Assembly: GCF_001424945.1 (NCBI RefSeq)
Contig: NZ_LMCW01000017.1
Span: 1-64,000 of the forward strand
DNA length: 64,000 nucleotides
DNA from: Rhizobium sp. Root1203
GTDB lineage: Bacteria > Pseudomonadota > Alphaproteobacteria > Rhizobiales > Rhizobiaceae
Reading direction: 5' to 3'
The position numbers and the translations under genes are program-made. Positions within the stretch are counted from its first letter, which is position 1. Each line of letters opens with the position of its first letter. A model generated the notes under the pieces. That model saw only the letters and a list, made by a program, of their open reading frames with translations. It was not told where the DNA came from and ran no database searches. Positions 24,896-32,300 of the stretch are shown here, in pieces.

Positions 24896-26047
24896 TCAAC
24901 TTGCCGATGGGGCTCTGACCGAGGTCATGAGGTCGTCGTTCCACTCGCCGGTGACCTTGAAGTGGGCCGCGGCTCCCAGTTCGAACGCCTCGATGAGGTT
25001 GTGGTTCACGTAGGCGTATATGCCCGGCTGAGCGAAGGTGTAGACTGCCGCGCCTGCCGTACCGCCCGGTATGAACCAGGTTTCCTGATCGATGTCCGGC
25101 ACGTTGTGAAACTTGCCGGTCGCCCATACGTACTCGCCATGACCGCCAATAAGGTGAGGACGTGTGTCGCGGTTAGCCTGCGAATGGATGATCAGGACAG
25201 TTTCGCCGACCTTGGCGGTCATTGCATTCTCGCCGGTCAGCGCCCCGACGGCGCCATTGAAAACGATGTGCGTCGGGGTCAGCGTCTTCATCACGGCGAT
25301 GGTATCCTCGTAGGCTTCGCCGGGGCTGTCGTACTTCTTGAACTTACCGGTCTCGTCCCGCGGAATGTAGAAATCCTGCTCGCCGACGTAGTAGACCTTG
25401 TCGTAGACGATCGGCTTCCCGTGGCCATCGGCGAGCCCCTCGCGCGGCAGCACCATGATCGCGCCGTTCATGCCCGAGGTGACGTGCCAGGGAACCATTC
25501 CGGGAGGTGCGCAGTGGTAGACGAAAACGCCCGCCTTGTTCGCCTTGAAGCGAAGAACGGTGCTCTCACCCGGGTTGACGACGGTCAGTGCGCCCCCGCC
25601 AAGTCCGCCGGTCGCAGCATGGAAGTCGATGTTGTGCTGCATGGTGTTGGTCTCGGGGTTCACGAGCGTCAGCTCCACGTAGTCGTCCTGATGGACCACC
25701 ATCAGCGGGCCTGGCACCGAACCGTCGAACGTCATCGCGTTGACTTCGGTCCCTTCCTTGTCGAGCACCATCTTCTTCTCTTGGATGGTGAGCGTGAATT
25801 CCTTGATCTTGGGGCCGCCTTTGGCGATCTGGTCGTGCGCGTGCACGAACGGTGGCTTCACAAGCTCAACCTTCTCACGCGGGAGCTTCGAAACGTCGAC
25901 TTCGCTCTTGCGAGCCTTGAGCTTCTCCATCGAATGCGCGTCGTCAGCCTTCGCTGCATTGGTGGCGACGATGATTGGCGTTAATGCTCCGGCGACAGCA
26001 GCGCCGGTCAGCATCGTGCGCCGGGTCATTTGCATGTTATTGGTCAT
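24896..26047 (-). CDS. nirK: NirK, copper-containing nitrite reductase
   Basis: Periplasmic trimeric enzyme reducing nitrite to NO, 383 aa. It has a twin-arginine leader (TRRTMLTGAAVAGAL), two cupredoxin domains, type 1 copper ligands in VYHCAPPGMVPWHVTSGM, and type 2 copper histidines in HNIDFHAA and the HLIGGHGEYVW region. The ATG at 26047 follows AGGAG by 7 nt. Three FNR/NnrR-like boxes lie in the intergenic region shared with nnrS. Electrons probably come from the pseudoazurin encoded at 57 kb. Confidence 0.95.
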   Translation of the reverse strand: MTNNMQMTRRTMLTGAAVAGALTPIIVATNAAKADDAHSMEKLKARKSEVDVSKLPREKVELVKPPFVHAHDQIAKGGPKIKEFTLTIQEKKMVLDKEGTEVNAMTFDGSVPGPLMVVHQDDYVELTLVNPETNTMQHNIDFHAATGGLGGGALTVVNPGESTVLRFKANKAGVFVYHCAPPGMVPWHVTSGMNGAIMVLPREGLADGHGKPIVYDKVYYVGEQDFYIPRDETGKFKKYDSPGEAYEDTIAVMKTLTPTHIVFNGAVGALTGENAMTAKVGETVLIIHSQANRDTRPHLIGGHGEYVWATGKFHNVPDIDQETWFIPGGTAGAAVYTFAQPGIYAYVNHNLIEAFELGAAAHFKVTGEWNDDLMTSVRAPSAS

Positions 26048-26125
26048 TTCCACTCTCCTGAAGTCGAGGACGGAGCGAACGCCGCCCGGTCGAAGTGAAA
26101 ATTAGTGGAACGCCGGAAGAACTCT

Positions 26126-26139
26126 TTGATTTGGAGCAA
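26126..26139. promoter_or_regulatory. FNR/NnrR-like box, nirK side
   Basis: TTGAT-TTGG-AGCAA. The left half is canonical; the right half is ATCAA with one change. Its centre is 86 nt from the nirK start. Confidence 0.45.
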
Positions 26140-26148
26140 ACTGACAAT

Positions 26149-26162
26149 TTGTGGTAGCGCAA
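26149..26162. promoter_or_regulatory. NnrR-type box in the nirK-nnrS intergenic region
   Basis: TTGTG-GTAG-CGCAA, close to the TTGNG-N4-CNCAA pattern of NnrR sites. Its centre is about 108 nt from the nirK start. Confidence 0.6.
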
Positions 26163-26178
26163 AGTTCAACGAAGCTTC

Positions 26179-26192
26179 TTTGCGTAATCTCA
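26179..26192. promoter_or_regulatory. NnrR-type box upstream of nnrS
   Basis: TTGCG-TAAT-CTCAA, matching TTGNG-N4-CNCAA. Its centre is 63 nt from the nnrS start, similar to the spacing at nosR, hemN and ftrA. Confidence 0.55.
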
Positions 26193-26248
26193 ACGACTGT
26201 TGTCTTTAAAGCCGGCATTGCTGCGTGATCAATTTGGAGACACTGATC

Positions 26249-27463
26249 ATGCAGAAGACAATGGCAAAGGACGAACGCGTTCCGCGTGGAATGTCGCGCT
26301 CCGGACTTGTCCTCTTTTCCTACGGGTTTCGTCCTTTCTTTCTGGCGTCGGCATTGTGGGCGATCGTCAGCATCGATTTATGGGCCGCCTTCCTTCGATT
26401 TGGAATTCCGCTTGCAACAGAGTACGGGACGCTCCACTGGCACGCCCACGAGATGATATTCGGTTTCGCGCCTGCGATCCTGGCCGGCTTCCTCCTTACG
26501 GCAATCCCAAACTGGACTGGCAGGCTGCCGATTTCGGGGCGCCCTCTTGCGGTTCTCTTTTCAGTATGGTGCGCAGGCAGGGTCGCTATGCTGGCAAGCA
26601 CGTCGATCGGGGTAGTTCCCGCCGTCGCAATCGACTGCCTCTTTCTGCCGGCCATGCTCGTCCTGTGTGCACGGGAGGTCGTCGCTGGCAAGAAATGGAA
26701 AGACTTGAAAGTGATCGCGGGGCTCGTGGTTCTATCGACCGCGAACGTGATCTTTCATGTCGACGTGATCATGGGGCATAATCCCGAGCTGCCCATCCGC
26801 CTCGGTCTCGGAGCTTATGTGCTGTTGGTGACGATCGTGGGCGGACGAATCCTCCCAAGTTTCACGCGGAATTGGCTGAACCAGTTCGGCCGAACAGAGT
26901 TTCCAGTTCCCTACAACCACTACGATGCCGCTACAATTATCGTTGGCGCCGCTTCGTTGGCCGCATGGGCCATCGCTCCAGAAGCCGTTCTGACCGGCTT
27001 TTGCGCCGCTGTTGCAGCGGTGATGAATGGGATCAGGCTCTATCGTTGGCGCGGGTGGAACGTCTGGCAGGAACCGATCCTTTTCGTGCTCCATGCCGCG
27101 TACGCTTTCGTGCCTCTCGGGTTCGCCGCCGTGAGCCTGGGTACAAAAGGAATGCCCCAGGTGGCCGTTCTTCACGTATTTGCCATCGGAGCAATCTCCC
27201 TCATGATGCTGGCCGTCATGACGAGGGCCACGCGCGGACATACCGGACGGAAGGTAAAATCGAGCCGATTTACCAACTCTTCCTATATCGTGTTGGGCGC
27301 AGTCGCACTTCTCCGGCCGACCGCCGAGCTGTTGCCGTCGCTCAGCACCGAGATACTGATGGCATCGGCGATCGGTTGGACAGTGGCCTTCTGCATGTTC
27401 GCGCATGAGCACGCTCCGTTTCTGTGCCGGGAACGGAAACCTTTGGGCGCTAAGGGAAATTGA
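26249..27463 (+). CDS. nnrS: NnrS, heme- and copper-containing membrane protein of NO metabolism
   Basis: Inner-membrane protein of 404 aa with about 12 hydrophobic segments. NnrS proteins protect against NO stress, and their mechanism is unsettled. Family-conserved histidines occur in LHWHAHEMIFGFAPAILAGF, VIFHVDVI and AVLHVFAIGAISLMML, and the NWTGR and MTRATRGHTG blocks are present. I chose the ATG at 26249 behind GGAG over the upstream GTG at 26225. It is divergent from nirK, with an NnrR-type box 63 nt before the start. A hairpin follows the stop. Confidence 0.9.
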   Translation: MQKTMAKDERVPRGMSRSGLVLFSYGFRPFFLASALWAIVSIDLWAAFLRFGIPLATEYGTLHWHAHEMIFGFAPAILAGFLLTAIPNWTGRLPISGRPLAVLFSVWCAGRVAMLASTSIGVVPAVAIDCLFLPAMLVLCAREVVAGKKWKDLKVIAGLVVLSTANVIFHVDVIMGHNPELPIRLGLGAYVLLVTIVGGRILPSFTRNWLNQFGRTEFPVPYNHYDAATIIVGAASLAAWAIAPEAVLTGFCAAVAAVMNGIRLYRWRGWNVWQEPILFVLHAAYAFVPLGFAAVSLGTKGMPQVAVLHVFAIGAISLMMLAVMTRATRGHTGRKVKSSRFTNSSYIVLGAVALLRPTAELLPSLSTEILMASAIGWTVAFCMFAHEHAPFLCRERKPLGAKGN

Positions 27464-27469
27464 AACCCG

Positions 27470-27503
27470 CGCGCGGCTGCAGTAAATTCGGCCGCGCGTT
27501 CTT
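27470..27503 (+). terminator. Likely terminator of nnrS
   Basis: CGCGCGGC (27470-27477) pairs with GCCGCGCG (27491-27498) around a 13-nt loop, followed by TTCTTTG. Confidence 0.5.
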
Positions 27504-27522
27504 TGAAGATAACGTTTGCGAA

Positions 27523-27671
27523 AGACGGACGCTTATAAAGCTGCCGTACGACACAGATCAGGTTGCGGCACAGGAGAGTGATCGCTGCTGTCTCGCTGCC
27601 TCCAAGATTGCCTCATGAAGCCGTCCACGTCGGATTTCCATCTTGGCGATTGGGCACTCAAGATCGAGCAA
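27523..27671 (-). pseudogene. Possible degenerate Spo0E-like small ORF
   Basis: A TTG-started frame (27671 to the stop at 27558) reads LECPIAKMEIRRGRLHEAIL and is helical and charged. After the stop, the next frame continues with LCRNLICVVRQLYKR, which resembles the LSQELDRLIVxYYKR end of Spo0E-like small proteins. This would fit a frameshifted remnant. The evidence is resemblance only; the interval may equally be non-coding. Confidence 0.2.
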
Positions 27672-27797
27672 GGCACCCTTCGCCCATCAGCATAGATTGG
27701 ATCCGCTCGCTCCGGAGCAGGCGATCTACCGTGCTCGTTCATACCAGTGGATAGCCGAAAGTGGAGCCGCCGTCGCGGTAGAACGGTGCCGCGCGTG

Positions 27798-28082
27798 TCA
27801 CTCCGCTCCAGTCGAGCACACAGCCTGGCGGGAGGTCGATGAGGCGACAAATTTCGTCTCTTCACTCAGAACGCTGCCATCGGCGCCTACAATTGCTATC
27901 CACACCCTGTTGCCGAACCGAACGGTCAGGCGCGATCTTCCGAGGTCTTCGTTCTCACCAACCTCGACCCGGCTGCGGACAAGACCCTGGGTGATGTATT
28001 TTCGGAGCGTTTCGGCTTCGAGACCGAAGCGCGCGGCCAAGTGCGACGCGTCGACGGTCGGGGCGGCGAGGTCAATTTTCAA
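27798..28082 (-). CDS. DUF6522-type small protein
   Basis: Soluble protein of 94 aa. It has an HTH-like first half (VDASHLAARFGLEAETLRKY) followed by a beta-rich second half (GRSRLTVRFGNRVWIAIVGA). I recall this architecture as DUF6522, seen beside DUF2249 genes in denitrifiers; its function is unknown. It starts at a TTG behind GAGG, 33 bp after the MIP18-family gene, and ends a five-gene minus-strand operon. Confidence 0.6.
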   Translation of the reverse strand: MKIDLAAPTVDASHLAARFGLEAETLRKYITQGLVRSRVEVGENEDLGRSRLTVRFGNRVWIAIVGADGSVLSEETKFVASSTSRQAVCSTGAE

Positions 28083-28115
28083 GGTTCCACCTCAACAGAC
28101 CTGGATCGATCCGCG

Positions 28116-28421
28116 TCATAACGGCTCCAGCGAGAACAAGGCCGCCATCTCCGGCGACCACGGGGGATCATATACGAGGTCAACAACGACCTCGGTCACA
28201 CCGTTGATTTGTTCGACCCGATTTCTGACGGCACCCACAATGAAGCCTGAGGCCGGACAGAAGCGCGTGGTGGTCGTCATCTTGATCTTCACGACGCCGT
28301 TCTCGTGAATGTCGAGCCCGTACACCAGTCCAAGATCGACAATTCCGGTACCGACTTCCGGATCCTCGATTTCGCGAAGCGCATCAAGAACCGTTTCCTG
28401 GGTGAGGCTAGAGCTGGTCAT
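28116..28421 (-). CDS. MIP18/DUF59 family metal-sulfur cluster assembly protein
   Basis: Protein of 101 aa with the whole DUF59 fold: VLDALREIEDPEVGTGIVDL, then LVYGLDIHENGVVKIKMTTT and TRFCPASGFIV with the conserved Cys, and VVVDLVYDPPWSPEM. Relatives (SufT, PaaD) help build or repair Fe-S or other iron centres. The ATG at 28421 overlaps the upstream tandem DUF2249 gene; a slightly longer start at 28430 is possible. Its presence in an NO-linked operon suggests maturation or repair of an iron centre sensitive to NO, which is inference. Confidence 0.8.
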   Translation of the reverse strand: MTSSSLTQETVLDALREIEDPEVGTGIVDLGLVYGLDIHENGVVKIKMTTTTRFCPASGFIVGAVRNRVEQINGVTEVVVDLVYDPPWSPEMAALFSLEPL

Positions 28422-28935
28422 TGGTAGCATCCACCGGCGTCGCCCTGATCATGATCCGGTAAACCTTTCCCGTTTCATCGAAATTTCCAACCCATTCGTG
28501 CCCGCGTTCCTTCAATTCGCCAAACAGGAACACCGGCTCCCTGTTGAGGAGCGCAAAGAGGACCTCTCCGCTCTTCATGCTCTCCAGTCTGGAAAGAATT
28601 CGTTCCATCGGTTCAGGTGGGGCGAGATCGGTAAGGTCAAGGTTCCAGGTCGGATCCGGCCATATCGCCTCCGTCTGCGTCACAGCATCCGCAGCCTTCA
28701 GCGCCGGCTCGTGTGGAACGAAGTCGATTTCCCAGTCGTCGTCGGCAAGGCGTCTGGAAGCGTGCGCAAAGCCACGCTGTTCGAGCTGCTTGATCAAGGG
28801 AACCGGCTCGAATATCACGTGCAGCCGCACGCCTTCGCCCGGATCAAGACCTGCGAACGTATCCATGATCAGTTGGAAGGGCATCCCGCCGTCACGCAGG
28901 ATCTGTCGAACATCGAGTTCACGAAGCTGAACCAT
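28408..28935 (-). CDS. Tandem DUF2249 domain protein
   Basis: Soluble protein of 175 aa built from two DUF2249 copies. The first runs LDVRQILRDGGMPFQLIMDT to DDDWEIDFVP, and the second LDLTDLAPPEPMERILSRLE to KVYRIMIRA. DUF2249 modules resemble the SirA/TusA fold and occur widely beside nor and nnrS genes, with no firm function. The start overlaps the end of the membrane protein gene by 17 bp, and the 3' end overlaps the MIP18 gene by 14 bp. I chose the ATG at 28935 over a longer frame. Confidence 0.75.
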   Translation of the reverse strand: MVQLRELDVRQILRDGGMPFQLIMDTFAGLDPGEGVRLHVIFEPVPLIKQLEQRGFAHASRRLADDDWEIDFVPHEPALKAADAVTQTEAIWPDPTWNLDLTDLAPPEPMERILSRLESMKSGEVLFALLNREPVFLFGELKERGHEWVGNFDETGKVYRIMIRATPVDATNDQL

Positions 28936-30292
28936 TGGCGTTACCTCTGTGGTTGGCGGCGACAAACAGCGCCGGCTGTTGAAATGGTGCCCTCTTGGTG
29001 GCTGCCTCCACATTTACAAGAGATCGTGCTAGCACGAGTTCGACGGCGAGGGCAGCCGTGGCAAATGTCTGAACAATGGCCGCGACTTGAAATCCGAAGT
29101 CGGATCTGACGGCAATCGCAACCGAGGCGGCAATGACCGCGAAGTAGAAGGTGCCGAGCCAGGCAGCCGCGCGGCGCCCTTTTATCAAGTCGCCTAGCCG
29201 AGGCGTCGGCCTGCGGCCCAGGAGAGGGCCGTAGGCTTCGATCCAGGTCAAAAACGGAACGATCTTGAGGAGCTGAGCCAGGCCCAGGCCGGTCAGCCAG
29301 CCGAAGACGAACAGATAGGTTACTGCCGTCAAGACTTCCGTTCCGGCATGTACGAGGAGAGCAACCGCAAACATCGGAACGGAAACCGCCAGGAAGGCGA
29401 AAGCCGGTAGGGATCCGGTCGTGTTCAACTCCAGCCCTTTACGCCGCCGCGAACGATAGGTCTTGGCCAGCTCTACCAGATAGGCGGCAACCGTACACTG
29501 GAACGCCAGTGCGGCCAACAAAAGAACCGTCCGACCTATGGTTGGCTCGAACGTGGTGCAGACAGCCGCGACCGCCAGCATCGAGACCCCGATCCATCCT
29601 GTTTGACGAATGAACGCCGAATTGTTCATGTCGTCCGACAGCAGGAACATTGGCAGCAGCTTGTAGCTCACGCCGATGGCCGCGAACGTCATCCATCCAA
29701 AGAGGCCAAAGCTGGCGTGATAGGGGACGGCATTGGCTACGAATTCGACGACGCTGGACGCTTCAATCAGACCGGAGATGGTAATTGCAAAGAGCGTTCC
29801 GAAGGCAGCAGCAATGAAGAGGCACGCAATTCCGATCAGGACGAGTGGCGAGGCCGCGTGCATCTCTCTCCCGCGCCAAAGGACTGAAAATAGCACAAGA
29901 CCGATCGATAGGATTGAAACTGCCAAGGTCACCGAAGCCGCGATCATCGTCGGACCTGCTGCGGCGGATCCGGCGTCGATCAATCGAAAGCCGAAGAGGA
30001 GCAGCCCTAACCCGGCGACGAGCCCTGCGAGGCTGGGCATATCGAGCCGACTGGTCGGCAAGCTCAGGCCCGTCAACACCGGCGCGAACTGGAGGAGCGC
30101 ACCGATCATCAGAAGAGCGAGCCAGCCGAGGGTTATCGAATGCACGATGATGAGAGCATGGGGCTCGGCCACATTAGACGATGGCACCCATGCTCCTGCC
30201 GAAAGCAGGCTTTCGGCGAACAGCAGAAAGACGAGCGCCGCGCCGAAATACGACATTGTCCAACGCGACAGAGTTGTGCCCACGGGCATCAT
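28919..30292 (-). CDS. Polytopic membrane protein (about 12 TM), NnrS/heme-copper-oxidase-like, unknown function
   Basis: Integral membrane protein of 457 aa. Histidines lie in or next to helices (VAEPHALIIVHSITLGWLAL, AVPYHASFGLFGWMTFAAIG, LLVHAGTEVL), suggesting heme or copper ligation as in NnrS or NorB-type subunits, but it matches neither fully. Some denitrifiers carry a similar protein next to nor and DUF2249 genes. It sits second in a five-gene operon: 15 bp after a DUF2249 gene and overlapping the tandem DUF2249 gene. It may be a respiratory or NO-handling membrane component. Confidence 0.65.
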   Translation of the reverse strand: MMPVGTTLSRWTMSYFGAALVFLLFAESLLSAGAWVPSSNVAEPHALIIVHSITLGWLALLMIGALLQFAPVLTGLSLPTSRLDMPSLAGLVAGLGLLLFGFRLIDAGSAAAGPTMIAASVTLAVSILSIGLVLFSVLWRGREMHAASPLVLIGIACLFIAAAFGTLFAITISGLIEASSVVEFVANAVPYHASFGLFGWMTFAAIGVSYKLLPMFLLSDDMNNSAFIRQTGWIGVSMLAVAAVCTTFEPTIGRTVLLLAALAFQCTVAAYLVELAKTYRSRRRKGLELNTTGSLPAFAFLAVSVPMFAVALLVHAGTEVLTAVTYLFVFGWLTGLGLAQLLKIVPFLTWIEAYGPLLGRRPTPRLGDLIKGRRAAAWLGTFYFAVIAASVAIAVRSDFGFQVAAIVQTFATAALAVELVLARSLVNVEAATKRAPFQQPALFVAANHRGNANGSAS

Positions 30293-30307
30293 CGCGCATC
30301 TCCGAGG

Positions 30308-30595
30308 TTAGTGGCTGCCGCAGCAGCAGTCGCAGCCGGAGTCCAGCCGGGTAATTTCAACGCGCCAGACCTCAGGACCCTGTTCGAGATATTCCCAGGC
30401 AAACTTCCCAGGGAACGCCGTCTCAAGCTGGTAGTGCAGCGGGCGGGGTTCGTGGTCGCTTGTGATAAAGAGAGCGCCGCCCGGCGTCAGGGTGCCGAGG
30501 GTTCCAAAGATGCGGGCGTGACGTTCGGCGTGAGGGAGAATCCGGACATCGATATGTGGGGCTTCGGCGGGGGTGGTCGTTTGCGCGTCAGTCAT
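30308..30595 (-). CDS. DUF2249 protein with a cysteine-rich C-terminal tail
   Basis: Soluble protein of 95 aa with one DUF2249 domain (DVRILPHAERHARIFGTLGT, ITSDHEPRPLHYQLETAFPG). It ends in DSGCDCCCGSH: four cysteines and a histidine in eleven residues, likely a metal or persulfide site. I start it at the ATG at 30595. It leads the five-gene operon and is divergent from hemN. The intergenic region has two FNR-like boxes. Confidence 0.75.
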   Translation of the reverse strand: MTDAQTTTPAEAPHIDVRILPHAERHARIFGTLGTLTPGGALFITSDHEPRPLHYQLETAFPGKFAWEYLEQGPEVWRVEITRLDSGCDCCCGSH

Positions 30596-30693
30596 CTTGA
30601 TTGGTTCCTCTTGCCGCAAGCTTGACAACTGACAGGACCGCGGCTCGTCCACATGTCATGAGCCCACGATAGGCGGCATCGATCGGCCCGACT

Positions 30694-30707
30694 TTGACGG
30701 CGAACAA
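30694..30707. promoter_or_regulatory. FNR/NnrR-like box, DUF2249 operon side
   Basis: TTGAC-GGCG-AACAA. Both half-sites deviate from consensus by one base. Its centre is about 105 nt from the DUF2249 start. Confidence 0.4.
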
Positions 30708-30736
30708 ATATCAACGAATTCGCGGCGGCCCCGTAG

Positions 30737-30750
30737 TTGATTTAGGACAA
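30737..30750. promoter_or_regulatory. FNR/FixK-type box upstream of hemN
   Basis: TTGAT-TTAG-GACAA. The left half is perfect, and the right half differs in two bases from ATCAA. Its centre is 64 nt from the hemN start. Confidence 0.55.
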
Positions 30751-30807
30751 GGAACCTCGATCGGATCGCGCCCATAAGACATCATGACCTTTATGAAGGA
30801 TGCCAAG

Positions 30808-32157
30808 ATGTCAGATTTGGTTGCCAAGTACGGCGACGCGCGCCTTCCGCGCTACACTAGCTACCCGACCGCACCAGCCTTCGCAGCGACGGTCGGACCT
30901 GACGACTACGCCAACGGCCTTGCGACCGCGGCAAAATCCGGGCCGGTCTCCCTCTATCTTCACGTTCCCTTCTGTCGCTCCATGTGCTGGTACTGCGGCT
31001 GTCACACCACCATCACCCGGCAGGATGCGCCAGTCCTGGACTACCTGGAGGTCATGAACCAGGAAATAGAACTCGTCTCGTTCGCCGCGGGAAATACCCT
31101 GCCGGTGAAGAACGTCCATTTCGGGGGCGGCACGCCCACCATCATGAAGCCGGAAGAATTCTCTGCACTGATGCGAAAGCTCCGGAGCGCGTTTCAGTTC
31201 GAGGACGACGCTAGTGTCGCCGTTGAAATCGATCCACGAACACTACAGCCTGCAATGATCGAGGCGCTGGGAGAAAATGGGGTCGATCGCGCAAGCCTTG
31301 GTGTGCAGAGCTTCGATCCAGTTGTCCAGCGCGCGATCAACCGGATACAAACCTTCGAACAGACCCAGGCGGCTGTCGCAGGGCTGCGCACCTACGGCGC
31401 GTCGAGCATAAACTTCGATCTGATCTACGGGCTTCCGCATCAGACCGTCGAATCCTGCATATCGACCGTCAGGCTCGCCACTGAACTGAGACCCGAACGA
31501 TTTGCGGTATTCGGCTATGCGCACATCCCCGCCTTCAAGAAACACCAACGCCTGATCGACGAGTCCGCGCTTCCCGATGCTCGCCAGCGCAACGAACAAG
31601 CGGAAGCTATCGCCGAAGAGCTCGTGGCAGCGGGCTACGTCCGGATTGGCCTCGACCACTTCGCACTTCCCGGCGATCAGCTTGCGGTCGCTTCCCGCTC
31701 CGGCGTGCTTCGTAGAAACTTCCAAGGCTATACGACCGACGAGTGCGATACATTGATTGGCCTCGGCGCTTCGGCGATCGGTCGTTTGCCGTCCGGATAC
31801 TACCAGAACCATGTGCCCATCGGTCGGTACGCAGAGATGGTTGCGTCGGGTGTCCTTCCCACGGCGAAGGGATACGCGCTCACCGATGAAGACAGGCTGC
31901 GGGCCAAGGTCATCGAACGTCTCATGTGCGATTTCGAGGTTGACCTGTCAAAACTAAGCGAAGAGGCAGGCCATGACGTCCGCTACCTGCTGGAGAGGAA
32001 CGAACGGCTTCAGGACTTGGTCGCCGACGGCGTTGCAGACGTCGTCGAGGGTCGGGTAACTGTGTCCCAGGACTCGCGGTTCATGGTGCGCGCCGTCGCC
32101 GCTGCGTTCGACGCCTACCTCGGGTCCTCCGGGAGAACTCACAGCAAGGCCGCGTAA
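30808..32157 (+). CDS. hemN: HemN, oxygen-independent coproporphyrinogen III oxidase
   Basis: Radical-SAM enzyme of 449 aa that makes protoporphyrinogen without O2. Signature elements are YTSYPTAPAF near the start, the CRSMCWYCGC cluster motif (C-x3-C-x2-C), the GGGTPT SAM motif, and the HemN C-terminal domain. The ATG at 30808 follows AAGGA and gives the usual MSDLVAKYGDARLPRYTSYP start; an in-frame ATG lies 24 bp upstream. Heme demand from Nor, Nap, FixNOP and NnrS explains its place here. A large inverted repeat follows the stop. Confidence 0.92.
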   Translation: MSDLVAKYGDARLPRYTSYPTAPAFAATVGPDDYANGLATAAKSGPVSLYLHVPFCRSMCWYCGCHTTITRQDAPVLDYLEVMNQEIELVSFAAGNTLPVKNVHFGGGTPTIMKPEEFSALMRKLRSAFQFEDDASVAVEIDPRTLQPAMIEALGENGVDRASLGVQSFDPVVQRAINRIQTFEQTQAAVAGLRTYGASSINFDLIYGLPHQTVESCISTVRLATELRPERFAVFGYAHIPAFKKHQRLIDESALPDARQRNEQAEAIAEELVAAGYVRIGLDHFALPGDQLAVASRSGVLRRNFQGYTTDECDTLIGLGASAIGRLPSGYYQNHVPIGRYAEMVASGVLPTAKGYALTDEDRLRAKVIERLMCDFEVDLSKLSEEAGHDVRYLLERNERLQDLVADGVADVVEGRVTVSQDSRFMVRAVAAAFDAYLGSSGRTHSKAA

Positions 32158-32160
32158 GCG

Positions 32161-32193
32161 GGCAATGCCGGGGAGCACCATCCCCGGCTTGCC
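32161..32193. terminator. Long inverted repeat after hemN
   Basis: GGCAA-T-GCCGGGGA pairs with TCCCCGGC-TTGCC around the loop GCACCA. It has no long T-run. It lies between convergent hemN and norD and may act for hemN. Confidence 0.5.
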
Positions 32194-32300
32194 ACCTTTG
32201 GCAATCGAGCACAGGACCGCCGCCGATGGAGTGATCACTCGCCGTGCCTGCCTCGTCCCAGCGATCTACTTCAGGCGTGCGTTGCTCGGCGCCTGAACGC

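Noticed and set aside
27643..28308. Plus-strand frame with a CRACH heme-like motif
   Set aside because: It is antisense to the DUF6522 and MIP18 genes, has no ribosome site or signal peptide, and the rest of the frame is low-quality Arg/Ser-rich sequence.
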